64,000 nucleotides of DNA. Origin: Bryobacteraceae bacterium (GTDB lineage: Bacteria > Acidobacteriota > Terriglobia > Bryobacterales > Bryobacteraceae). Positions 51,872 through 61,386 of the stretch are shown here, in pieces. The stretch spans positions 87,064-151,063 of the forward strand of contig JAICJH010000007.1 in NCBI GenBank assembly GCA_025928545.1, written 5' to 3'. The notes below the pieces were generated by a model, which worked only from the letters and a program-made list of their open reading frames with translations, did no database searches and had not been told where the DNA came from. Within the stretch, counting starts at the first letter, position 1. Each line of letters starts with the position of its first letter. A program made the position numbers and the translations under genes.

Positions 51872-53839
51872 TCAGGGTCGCTGAATACCCAGCCGCTTCA
51901 TACGGCCTCGCAAGGTGCTGGGATTGATCCCGAGTATTGCGGCAGCTCCTTTCGGCCCTTCGAGCGTCCACCCCGTGGCCTGCAGCGTCGTCTCGATGTG
52001 CCGCCGCTCGGCTTCTTCCAGCGTGCGCGGGGCGTTTTCGAAAGCGATTCCCGGAGCCGTCGCCACCACGGGCAACGGTGAGGCCAGCATTCCTCCCACG
52101 GACAATACCACAGCCTGTGCCAGAACATTTTCCAGTTCGCGAATGTTTCCCGGCCATTCGTAGGCGAGCAACTGCTGCATCATTGCCGGAGAAATCCCCT
52201 CGACACGGCGTCCAAACTGCCGGGCACGGCGCGCGACAAAATATTCCGCCAGGGCTGGAATATCCTCACGCCGATCCCGCAGCGGCGGAACATCGACAGG
52301 AACCACCAGAAGCCGGTAATACAGATCCATACGGAAACGGCCGTCGCGAACGGCGTCGGCCAGACTGCGATTCGTTGCCGCCAGCAGCCGTACATTCACC
52401 TTCACGGTTCTGTTCGACCCCACCGGTTCGAACTCCTGCTCCTGGAGAACGCGCAGCAGTTTGGCCTGTATTTCAAGAGGCAACTCCGTAATCTCATCCA
52501 GAAACAGCGTCCCCCCATCGGCGTGTTCAAACCGCCCGATGCGCCGGTCCACCGCCCCTGTGAATGCGCCTCTGACATGGCCGAAAAGTTCGCTCTCCGC
52601 CAGGCCACCGGCAATCGCGGCGCAATTGACCTTGACCAACGGACGCTCCCGCCGGTCGCTCAGATTATGGATCGCCCGCGCCACGAGTTCCTTGCCTGTC
52701 CCCGTCTCGCCGGAGATCAGCACGGTGGCCGACGTGGAAGCGACAAGCTGGATGCGTTTCGCCAATTCGACAAAGCGCGGGCTGGAGCCCACCATGTCGG
52801 CAAACGGATGATCCGCGCGGATCTCTTCCCGAAGGTAGGCGTTGTCCCGTTCCAGACGGGCGCGTAGCTCGCTCAATTCCGCAACCCGGTTTTCCAACTC
52901 GACGTTCAACTGTCGAACCTGGGTCTCGGCCTTTTTCAGTTCCGTTATGTCGCGTCCCGTTACCCAGGCGCCCATCAGTTTTCCATCTCTGACAATCCCT
53001 TCCCGGGTCATGAGAATCTGGCGGTCGCCGACCGCACGTTCCACCTGAGATATCCGGAAATCGGCCCGAATCAACGCCAGGATGCGTTCCCTTTGCTTCG
53101 GATCGGAGCGGGAAGCCACAATTTCCAGCCGGGCACCGATCAAGGCAGTTCGACCCGCTCCAAACAGCGTCCCCGCCTGGTCGTTACAGTCCTCAACGTA
53201 GGCGAATTCGTAAGCCTGTCTGATAATTTCGTCCTCAGGCAGATCGATAGAAATCGGCTGCTCCAACGCGAAGCGCAGGATCGCTTCGTTGCTGTGAGCC
53301 GCGAACGACTGCCAGCGACGTTCCGCCTGTGCAAGATTCTCGACGGATTCGGCCAACTGTAACTGGGCAACCGCGGCCGTTGCGAAGATCTGGAGAATAC
53401 TTTCCGCCAGCGCGGGAGTCTTCAGCGGCTGGCAGGTGATCGCGCAAATCAACCCGAGACAACGTCCTCCGCTGCCCAACAGAGGGGCTCCGACATAGCC
53501 TTCAGCCCCCATGCTCACCAGTTGAGTATCGTCGGGAAAGAGCCGACTCACTCCTTCCGTGTGGACGCAAACCTGACGGGTGACCACGCCTTCACAGGGC
53601 GTGCCCGTCAGCAGGTACTCGAAGGGCGGTACCTCACCCGAAGGCTGACACGCAGCCAGCACATGGATCGAGTCGCTGTCGCCGCGGAGGGTGCCGACGA
53701 TTACCAAATCGGCCTCCATCACACGGCAGAGTTGGCGTGAGAGCGAGCCGAAGAAATTATCTCCGGCATCGCACCAGATGCTTCTGGCTATTTCAAATAC
53801 GGCGTGTTCAACAGGATCGGGCGAGTTTACCGGACTCAT
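51872..53839 (-). CDS. Sigma-54-dependent Fis-family activator with GAF and PAS sensors
   Basis: 655 residues. GAF-like domain (about 10-170), a PAS-like segment (about 175-305, ending WVTGRDITELKKAE), a coiled linker (about 305-340). The AAA+ domain (about 345-575) has Walker A GETGTGKE, the sigma-54 contact GAFTGA and Walker B GGTLFLDEI. A Fis-type helix-turn-helix is at the C-terminus (AILGINPSTLRGRMKRLGI). GAFTGA implies that it activates RpoN promoters. ATG 53839 has GAGGAG seven bases upstream. The cupin gene follows directly. I found no -24/-12 promoter nearby. Confidence 0.92.
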   Translation of the reverse strand: MSPVNSPDPVEHAVFEIARSIWCDAGDNFFGSLSRQLCRVMEADLVIVGTLRGDSDSIHVLAACQPSGEVPPFEYLLTGTPCEGVVTRQVCVHTEGVSRLFPDDTQLVSMGAEGYVGAPLLGSGGRCLGLICAITCQPLKTPALAESILQIFATAAVAQLQLAESVENLAQAERRWQSFAAHSNEAILRFALEQPISIDLPEDEIIRQAYEFAYVEDCNDQAGTLFGAGRTALIGARLEIVASRSDPKQRERILALIRADFRISQVERAVGDRQILMTREGIVRDGKLMGAWVTGRDITELKKAETQVRQLNVELENRVAELSELRARLERDNAYLREEIRADHPFADMVGSSPRFVELAKRIQLVASTSATVLISGETGTGKELVARAIHNLSDRRERPLVKVNCAAIAGGLAESELFGHVRGAFTGAVDRRIGRFEHADGGTLFLDEITELPLEIQAKLLRVLQEQEFEPVGSNRTVKVNVRLLAATNRSLADAVRDGRFRMDLYYRLLVVPVDVPPLRDRREDIPALAEYFVARRARQFGRRVEGISPAMMQQLLAYEWPGNIRELENVLAQAVVLSVGGMLASPLPVVATAPGIAFENAPRTLEEAERRHIETTLQATGWTLEGPKGAAAILGINPSTLRGRMKRLGIQRP

Positions 53840-53908
53840 AGCGCATCTCCTCAGGTGCGCGGCTTGGGTCCATTGTAGAACCGTGAGCCCGATGCGATAG
53901 GGCCTCGT

Positions 53909-54265
53909 TTAGCCGATCCACTTATTCACTAGTGATTTCAGGCTGTCGACGGTAAACGGTTTATGAATCACGTCATCCATACCAGCGCCGAGACATTCGT
54001 TCAGGCTCATCTGAGAGCTCGTCCCGATAATCGGGGTGATACGGCCGCGCAGCATTCTGCGAATTTGTGCCGTGGCTTCCACGCCATCGAGCACCGGCAT
54101 TTGCCCGTCCATCAGAATTAGGGAGTAGTTGCCCGCGCTGAAAAGATCGATGGCCTCTTCCCCGTTAACCGCCACGTCAACCTTGTAACCCAGCCCTTCC
54201 AGAATGGAGCGCGCGGCCTGCGCACTAACTTCATCGTCATCCACAACCAATACAAACGTTTTCAT
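53909..54265 (-). CDS. Single-domain response regulator (CheY-like)
   Basis: 118 residues, a stand-alone receiver domain. VLVVDDDE holds the acidic pocket (Asp 9-11), ILMDGQMPVLDG contains the phospho-acceptor Asp (about 53), the conserved Thr/Ser is in IIGTSSQ and the Lys in IHKPF (about 102). There is no output domain. ATG 54265 is chosen over the long upstream extension because the domain starts there. The cognate kinase is not in the window. It lies upstream of the sigma-54 activator gene on the same strand with a 69-base gap. Confidence 0.9.
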   Translation of the reverse strand: MKTFVLVVDDDEVSAQAARSILEGLGYKVDVAVNGEEAIDLFSAGNYSLILMDGQMPVLDGVEATAQIRRMLRGRITPIIGTSSQMSLNECLGAGMDDVIHKPFTVDSLKSLVNKWIG

Positions 54266-54480
54266 CTCGAAGAACAGGTGTGCATCGGGATAACCAAAGG
54301 TAAGTGTCTGATAACACGGCGATTGAACGCGCAATACCGTCATATGCGGCGGCCTTAGCGGCGTTAGCCACCGAATACGGCGGGCGCGACAAGTGAGCGC
54401 CGGACTCAGATCACCCACTGCACGCTATTCTGAGCAATGGCCCGGCTTGACTCACGATAGACCGAGCGGGCAAAATCTAA

Positions 54481-55872
<1,392 letters not shown>

Positions 55873-55973
55873 CTCAGCTTAAGTACAATTCGCTCTGCCC
55901 GGTTTGGTCAACTGCGTGCCTGTGTAAACTGCAACGCGACTCTTATTCGCGCCAGTGGATAAAGGAGCAACGC

Positions 55974-56129
55974 ATGAGCGACCTAACAAACAAAGCCAAA
56001 GAGAAGATCGACATTATCGCGGCTGCGGCAAAGCAGGCCAGCGCCAAAGTCATCGATAAGACCAAAGACGCCGCCCACGCGACCGGCAAGACCATGGTCA
56101 AACAGGGCAAGCGGCTCCAGAACGCCTGA
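55974..56129 (+). CDS. Small helical Lys/Ala-rich protein, 51 aa
   Basis: ATG 55974 has AAAGGAG at ideal spacing. The product (MSDLTNKAKEKIDIIAAAAK, then QASAKVIDKTKDAAHATGKT and a basic tail) is a continuous amphipathic helix with Lys/Ala/Asp repeats. It recalls small stress-linked CsbD/LEA-like proteins, though I cannot place it in a family. No membrane segment. It lies 36 bases before another small gene and both have strong ribosome sites. Confidence 0.65.
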   Translation: MSDLTNKAKEKIDIIAAAAKQASAKVIDKTKDAAHATGKTMVKQGKRLQNA

Positions 56130-56165
56130 ACCGGGTTCACGCTGCAACCGGAAGGGAGACCGCCA

Positions 56166-56408
56166 ATGAAGGATTGGAAATGGATCCTCGTGATCGTTGC
56201 GATCTTTGCAATTTGCATGATCGTCTATACGCCCAGCGTGCGCACCACCTCGGCGGCGGTATCCCTTCCGGAAGACAAGGTCGGCGAGTCGAACAGTGCA
56301 TCCGACAATTCCTACCCCAAGCCAAGCCCGTTTGCGGCCCCGGTCCCGGTGCCGCGCAAAACGCGCACTGTCGTTCGCCCACAGGCGGATGACGACTCCG
56401 GCCGCTGA
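56166..56408 (+). CDS. Small single-pass membrane protein, 80 aa
   Basis: ATG 56166 has GGAAGGGAG upstream. Residues 5-21 (KWILVIVAIFAICMIVY) form one hydrophobic segment. The remainder is hydrophilic and Pro/Ser/Arg-rich (SDNSYPKPSPFAAPVPVPRKTRTVV) and probably lies outside as a disordered tail. No family is recognised. It is sandwiched between the 51-residue helical protein and the O-antigen ligase gene on the same strand. Confidence 0.65.
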   Translation: MKDWKWILVIVAIFAICMIVYTPSVRTTSAAVSLPEDKVGESNSASDNSYPKPSPFAAPVPVPRKTRTVVRPQADDDSGR

Positions 56409-56441
56409 TTCGGAATCCAGTCGAACCGGCCCGCACAGCAC

Positions 56442-57692
56442 GTGCGAGATACTGTCTGCTTGGTTCCCCCGCCCTTCCTGACAAAGTTGAGTGTGTGGCT
56501 GTCGACCGCAGCCGCGGTCACAATCCTGATCGGCATTGCCATTTCACAAGTCTCCCTGGCCCTCGCAATAGCAGTTCTTCTGCTCTCGGGGTTGCCACTG
56601 CGCTGGCCCCGCATTGCAATTCCCCTGGCGTTGTTTCTTCTCTGGACTCTTCTTTCCCTCGCGTTCTCGCCCGATCCCCGCAACGGCATCCCTCAGGTCA
56701 ATAAGATTTTCGTTTTCCTGACCATGCTGACGATCTTTTCCTCCATCCGAGCAGTGAAAGAAGTCCGTTTTTTGGTCGTTTCGTGGGTCGCTGTCGGCAC
56801 AGGCACGGCTACCGTGGGGATCTACCAGTTCATCCACAAATGGCGCGATGCGATTGCCCTGCATCGCGATTTCTACCACTTTTACCTGGATAAGCGCATC
56901 ACCGGTTTTCAGGATCACTGGATGACTTTTTCAGGCCAGCAACTCTATCTGCTGCTGATGCTGGTGGCCTTCCTCATGTTCGGCCCGGCCGTGAAGAAGA
57001 TGACCTGGATGTGGCTGCCTTGTGCCGTTGTGGTCTGCACAGCCCTCGTTCTGAGCGATACGCGGGTAGTCTGGATTGCCGCCGTCATCGCCGGCAGCTA
57101 CCTGCTGTGGGGCTGGAAACGCCGGCTGGTTCTTGCCGTGCCATTTCTCTTGGTATTCGCGTTCCTCATTGCGCCGGCTTCGCTGCGCCAAAGGGTCACC
57201 TCCATCTGGCATCCCGAAGCCAACACCGACTCAAACAGTCATCGGACGATCGTGTGGCGCACCGGTTGGGAAATGATCAAGGCCCATCCCCTGCTCGGAA
57301 TGGGCCCCGAAGAGATCAGTAAGGACGCCAACTTCTACGCCTATTTGCCGAAGGACATTCCCCTGCCCTTACCGCCCGGCTTCTACAAACACCTGCACAG
57401 CATCTACATTCATTACGCCGCGGAACGCGGAATCCCGGCGGCATTGTTTCTCACCGGCGCTCTGGTAATGGCGTTCTTCGACTTCCGGCGCGCGCTTGCA
57501 AAACTACCTCCCGGACGCTCGTATCAGAAGTTCGTTTTGTATTGGGCCAGCGCAGTCGTCATCGGCACCATGGTCGTTGGGGTCGCCGACCTGAATCTCG
57601 GCCTTAGCGACGTATTAACCATGTTTCTGGTAGTGATGTGCCTCGGCTACTGGGCAGTCGAACAACCGGTTCCGCTCAGGGCTGTTGCCTGA
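56442..57692 (+). CDS. O-antigen ligase / Wzy-like membrane protein
   Basis: 416 residues with ten or more membrane segments. Short loops flank a large periplasmic loop (about 270-325) that contains RTIVWRTGWEMIKAHPLLGMGPEEI and HSIYIHYAAERG. These are the RxxxW and Hx(n)H-type landmarks of the O-antigen ligase family (PF04932), which transfers lipid-linked polymers to lipid A core or other acceptors. The start is GTG 56442. Its 3' end overlaps the convergent POTRA-like gene by 17 bases. Sequence cannot decide between ligase and polymerase. Confidence 0.82.
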   Translation: MRDTVCLVPPPFLTKLSVWLSTAAAVTILIGIAISQVSLALAIAVLLLSGLPLRWPRIAIPLALFLLWTLLSLAFSPDPRNGIPQVNKIFVFLTMLTIFSSIRAVKEVRFLVVSWVAVGTGTATVGIYQFIHKWRDAIALHRDFYHFYLDKRITGFQDHWMTFSGQQLYLLLMLVAFLMFGPAVKKMTWMWLPCAVVVCTALVLSDTRVVWIAAVIAGSYLLWGWKRRLVLAVPFLLVFAFLIAPASLRQRVTSIWHPEANTDSNSHRTIVWRTGWEMIKAHPLLGMGPEEISKDANFYAYLPKDIPLPLPPGFYKHLHSIYIHYAAERGIPAALFLTGALVMAFFDFRRALAKLPPGRSYQKFVLYWASAVVIGTMVVGVADLNLGLSDVLTMFLVVMCLGYWAVEQPVPLRAVA

Positions 57693-58020
57693 GAACCGCG
57701 TATTCCACTTTCACTGCATTCGGCCCTAGCGCGATCGTCGAAGGCCGCACGCTGACCGTCACACCTGCGTCCTTGTAAACCTGCTTCAGCAACAACACAG
57801 TCCCATCCACTTTCGCCTGGCTGAAGGGCTCATTGACGGCGAACAGAACACCGCGCTGCGACATCTTCTCGCGCAGCGTCGCGGTCGGAATCTTCTTGAA
57901 ATTCCCCACTTCCCGAATCGTCCACGTCCGCACCAGCGGAACGCGCGCGGGCTGCTGCCCGCTCAGTGCGAACACGCAAATCAGAATCAGCCACAGGAAT
58001 TTCAGACGAAGTGGATGCAT
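57676..58020 (-). CDS. Secreted single POTRA-like domain protein
   Basis: 114 residues. Signal peptide MHPLRLKFLWLILICVFALSGQ. The mature part VRTWTIREVGNFKKIPTATLREKMSQRGVLFAVN then VDGTVLLLKQVYKDAGVTVSVRPSTIALGPNAVKVEYAV has the beta-alpha-alpha-beta-beta order and the K(I/V)P...L...QVYKDAG features of a POTRA repeat, as in BamA. No barrel follows. It may be a periplasmic adaptor of outer-membrane assembly; this is inference. ATG 58020 is preferred to GTG 58032. Confidence 0.6.
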   Translation of the reverse strand: MHPLRLKFLWLILICVFALSGQQPARVPLVRTWTIREVGNFKKIPTATLREKMSQRGVLFAVNEPFSQAKVDGTVLLLKQVYKDAGVTVSVRPSTIALGPNAVKVEYAVLRQQP

Positions 58021-58090
58021 CCGTGTACTCACTGACGAATTCTAACGCACGCGGATTCCGGCAAAGGTTCGCTCATTCGAACGCACCCGT

Positions 58091-58104
58091 TACAATCAAA
58101 CGAA
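58091..58104 (+). promoter_or_regulatory. -10 element and predicted leaderless start of the PfkB kinase
   Basis: TACAAT (58091-58096, five of six consensus) ends seven bases before ATG 58104. No Shine-Dalgarno is present. The -35 is weak (TTCGCT 17 bases upstream). Same geometry as at blaI, gntR and pip. Confidence 0.55.
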
Positions 58105-59024
58105 TGTCTATGGTCGTCGTTGGCTCCGTCGCGTATGACGGAGTTGAAACTCCTCACGGAAAAATTGATCGAATGCTGGGCGGTTCGTGCACTTATGTAG
58201 CGCTCTCCGCCAGCTTTTTTACCGCTCCGAAAATCGTCGCCGTGGTGGGCGATGATTTCGCGGCCGAAGATTCTGAACTGCTGGCAGGACGTGGAATCGA
58301 TCTCACAGGGCTCGAACGGGTCCCGGGAAAGACGTTCTTCTGGGCGGGAAAATACTCCCCCGATATGAACGATCGCGAGACGCTGGTCACGGATCTGAAT
58401 GTCTTCGCGGATTTCGATCCGAAACTGCCGGAAGCGTACAGGAGTTCGCCCTACGTGCTGCTGGGGAACATCCAGCCAGGCCTTCAGAAATCGGTGCGTT
58501 CCCAGATGGACGGCTCGCAGCGGATTGTCGGCGGCGACACCATGAATTACTGGATCGCCGATTTCCGCGAACAGCTGCTCGCCACGATCGCCGAATGGGA
58601 TTTCCTGCTCATCAATGACGGTGAAGCCCGCATGCTCTCCGGTGAGTACAACCTGAAAAAAGCCGCGGCCAAAATTCTCGATATGGGCCCGAGCACGCTG
58701 GTGATCAAGCGCGGCGAGCATGGCGCTATCCTGTGGCGTCGCGATGGGCATTTCATGGCCCCTGGCTACTTGTTGCGCGATGTGTTCGATCCCACCGGCG
58801 CCGGCGATTGCTTTGCCGGTGGCTTCATGGGCTACCTCGCCGGCCAGGGCATTGACTTCCATGCCGACCGCGTCGATCACAATGAAATCCGCCGCGCCGT
58901 GATCTACGGTTCGGTCATGGGAAGCTATTGCTGCGAACGCTTTGGCGTCGAAAGGTTCCGCACGCTCACGCGCGCAGAGATTGATGGCCGCTTCGAAGAA
59001 TTCCAGGAATTCACGGCGTTCTAG
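58104..59024 (+). CDS. PfkB-family carbohydrate/nucleoside kinase
   Basis: 306 residues. VVVGSVAYDGVETPHG at the N-terminus, GGSCTYVALSASFF (substrate lid region), VVGDDF, and the ATP-site/anion-hole motif DVFDPTGAGDCFAGGFMGYLAG (about 230-250) with the catalytic Asp of GAGD. LLINDGEARMLSG is the N-x-x-E magnesium motif variant. Family members phosphorylate ribose, fructose, adenosine and others, and the substrate is not decidable here. Its 3' end overlaps the next gene, and a likely operon continues to dapF and the sugar dehydrogenase. Confidence 0.88.
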   Translation: MSMVVVGSVAYDGVETPHGKIDRMLGGSCTYVALSASFFTAPKIVAVVGDDFAAEDSELLAGRGIDLTGLERVPGKTFFWAGKYSPDMNDRETLVTDLNVFADFDPKLPEAYRSSPYVLLGNIQPGLQKSVRSQMDGSQRIVGGDTMNYWIADFREQLLATIAEWDFLLINDGEARMLSGEYNLKKAAAKILDMGPSTLVIKRGEHGAILWRRDGHFMAPGYLLRDVFDPTGAGDCFAGGFMGYLAGQGIDFHADRVDHNEIRRAVIYGSVMGSYCCERFGVERFRTLTRAEIDGRFEEFQEFTAF

Positions 59025-60579
59025 CGGCACGCGGGCGATATTCTCCCCCTCGCCGTTCGTTTCGGTATTCCTGTGCGCGCTCGTGTGCGCCGCCATCATG
59101 GCGGGCGCCGCGTATCATTTCTACCGCAGCGGCGCCACGCTCTATTACGGAGACGCGGAAGCCCATCTGAACATCGCACGGCGAATTATCGATTCGCGCA
59201 CGCCCGGCATTTCTCAATTCGGCACCACGTGGCTGCCTTTGCCGCACTTGATCATGCTTCCATTCGTCGGCAACGACGAATTATGGAAGACCGGATTGGC
59301 CGGAGCCATCCCCTCGGCCACCTTCATGGCGATGGCGGCAACTTTTCTTTTCGCCGCCGTACGGCGCCTGTTCAATAACGACGTTGCGGCAGCCGCTGCT
59401 ACGGCAGTGTTCCTTCTGAATCCGAACACGCTTTATCTGGGTTCGATTCCAATGAGCGAGCCGTACTTTTTTGCGGCGCTGTTCGCGCTGCTGTACTTCA
59501 CGGTCCGCTATGCAGACACCAGGGGCTGGGGCGCGCTCACAGGCGCGGCCATTGCAGCAGCAGCAGCCGCCATGACGCGTTATGAGGGCTGGTTTCTCAT
59601 TCCCTTCGCAGCGGCGTACCTGCTCATCCAGGGCAAGGGAATATTCGGCCGTTGGGGCGGCACCCTGCTGTTTTGCCTGATCGCCGGTATCGGCCCGGCT
59701 ATCTGGCTGGCCCACAATCGCTGGTTTTTTGGCGATCCCCTGTTTTTCTATCGCGGCGAGTGGTCGGCAGCCGTGATTCAGGGCAAAACGTTTTATCCGG
59801 GCCGGGGAAACTGGCAGACCGCGATCCATTATTTCTTCGAAGCGGGCAAACTTGTGGTCGGGTTCCCTGCCCTCGTGCTCGGCGCAGCCGGAGCCGCCGC
59901 CGCATTCGTCAGGCGCTCATTCTGGCCCGTACTGCTGCTGGCTTTGCCACCGTTGTTCTACATCTGGAGCATCCATTCGTCTTCCACCCCGATCTTCATA
60001 CCGACGCTTTGGCCGCACAGCTTCTACAACACCCGCTACGCCATGGCGTTCCTGCCGCTGGCAGCTTTCGGTATCGGGGCCATCTCAAGTTTCGGCAGAA
60101 TTCCAGCCGCGGCGGCGTTGGTGATTGCGTTCGTTCCTCTGATGCTTCACCCCAACGATCACCCCATCACCTGGCAGGAGGCCGACGTCAATTCCCGCGC
60201 GCGCCGCGAATGGGTCAGCCAGGCCGCCTCCTGGCTGCGCAAAGCCAGAGGTCCCAACGAATCGTTCCTCACGACGTTCAGCGACGTTACCGCCGTGTTT
60301 CGAACCCTCGGCATTCCTTTGCGAAACACGCTGACCGGCGATAACGATGTCGAATTCGCGATGGCGACCGCCAGGCCGGAAGTCTTCCTGCATACCGACT
60401 GGGCAATCGTCAACAGCGGCGACCCGCTACAGACCATGCTGGACCGCGTTCGGCGCACCAGCCCGCGTTTCGAACTCAAACAACGCATCACCGTCAAAGG
60501 TGAGCCCGTCCTTGAAATCTACAAGCGTGTATACGACACGCCAGCCTACGACCCTACTCTGTTTTCCCGTGAACCATGA
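58984..60579 (+). CDS. GT39-like membrane glycosyltransferase
   Basis: 531 residues with about ten membrane segments. The first periplasmic loop has YYGDAEAHLNIARRIIDS, with acidic residues in the position of the DxD/DE motif of GT-C glycosyltransferases, then LPHLIMLPFVG. Later landmarks are LNPNTLYLGSIPMSEPYFFA and MTRYEGWFLIPFAAAYLL, typical of ArnT/PMT-like enzymes that use polyprenyl-phosphate sugars. A soluble C-terminal domain covers about 415-531. ATG 58984 overlaps the PfkB gene by 41 bases; other starts are possible. The stop overlaps the dapF-like start (ATGA). Confidence 0.78.
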   Translation: MAASKNSRNSRRSSGTRAIFSPSPFVSVFLCALVCAAIMAGAAYHFYRSGATLYYGDAEAHLNIARRIIDSRTPGISQFGTTWLPLPHLIMLPFVGNDELWKTGLAGAIPSATFMAMAATFLFAAVRRLFNNDVAAAAATAVFLLNPNTLYLGSIPMSEPYFFAALFALLYFTVRYADTRGWGALTGAAIAAAAAAMTRYEGWFLIPFAAAYLLIQGKGIFGRWGGTLLFCLIAGIGPAIWLAHNRWFFGDPLFFYRGEWSAAVIQGKTFYPGRGNWQTAIHYFFEAGKLVVGFPALVLGAAGAAAAFVRRSFWPVLLLALPPLFYIWSIHSSSTPIFIPTLWPHSFYNTRYAMAFLPLAAFGIGAISSFGRIPAAAALVIAFVPLMLHPNDHPITWQEADVNSRARREWVSQAASWLRKARGPNESFLTTFSDVTAVFRTLGIPLRNTLTGDNDVEFAMATARPEVFLHTDWAIVNSGDPLQTMLDRVRRTSPRFELKQRITVKGEPVLEIYKRVYDTPAYDPTLFSREP

Positions 60580-61379
60580 AGATTCCATTTTTTAAGCTGC
60601 ACGGCGCTAAGAACGATTTCCTGCTGACCTGGCTGGAGGATGCCCCCGGCACCCAACTTCCGGAAATCGCGGTTGCCATTTGCGATCGCTACACCGGAGT
60701 CGGCGCGGACGGCTGGATGCTGGTCGACCGGCAGGCCGGCCCCGGCTTCGACGCCTCCATCCGGTTATTCAATTCCGATGGCAGTGAACCCGAGTTGTCC
60801 GGCAACGGCACGCGCTGCGCCGCGGCGCTCCTGGCCAGGGAGCGACCGGCGCAGGACGAGTTTCGTATCCGCACCGGTGCAGGCATCAAACATCTCCGGA
60901 TGCTTGCCCATTCGCGTAATGAGTACGAATTCGAGATGAATATGGGAGAACCCCGGATTGTGGATCCGCACGCCACTGTTCAGGGACGCGATGCGGTAAT
61001 CGTGGATGTGGGGAATCCCCAATGCGTCATGCCCGTGGCCGATTTCGATTTCGACTGGAAGACAGTCGGTGAGGCTGTCGAACGCGATCCCAGGTTCCCC
61101 AACCGCACGAACGTTTCTTTTGTCCGGAGCGTAGACCCATCCACCATCGAAGTGCGGTTTTGGGAGCGTGGCGCGGGTTTAACGAACAGTTCAGGCACGG
61201 GTTCCACGGGCGCGGTGGCCGCGGCTATTTGCCGGGGTCTTGTCGCGCCGCCGGTCGCGGTTCTGACCCCCGCTGGTAAGCTGGTGATACGAGCCACTGA
61301 TGATGTGTTATATCTCACCGGCGCGGCGGAATTTATAGCGGAGGGGATTTATTACTCATTTATCTTTGTGCGAAACTAA
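60576..61379 (+). CDS. DapF-like diaminopimelate epimerase homologue with both catalytic Cys replaced by Ser
   Basis: 267 residues, the usual DapF length and two-domain fold. FFKLHGAKNDFLL, DRYTGVGADGW, RLFNSDGSEPELSGNGTRC, DVGNPQCVMPV, FPNRTNVSFV and WERGAGLTNSSGTGSTGAV align with DapF throughout. In characterised DapF the two catalytic cysteines sit in CGNG and CGTG. Here they are SGNG (Ser 75) and SGTG (Ser 206). Ligand-binding Asn, Glu and Arg positions look kept. It may be an active Ser variant, an epimerase for another substrate, or inactive. ATG 60576 is coupled to the glycosyltransferase gene. Confidence 0.85.
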   Translation: MKIPFFKLHGAKNDFLLTWLEDAPGTQLPEIAVAICDRYTGVGADGWMLVDRQAGPGFDASIRLFNSDGSEPELSGNGTRCAAALLARERPAQDEFRIRTGAGIKHLRMLAHSRNEYEFEMNMGEPRIVDPHATVQGRDAVIVDVGNPQCVMPVADFDFDWKTVGEAVERDPRFPNRTNVSFVRSVDPSTIEVRFWERGAGLTNSSGTGSTGAVAAAICRGLVAPPVAVLTPAGKLVIRATDDVLYLTGAAEFIAEGIYYSFIFVRN

Positions 61380-61386
61380 AGGACTT

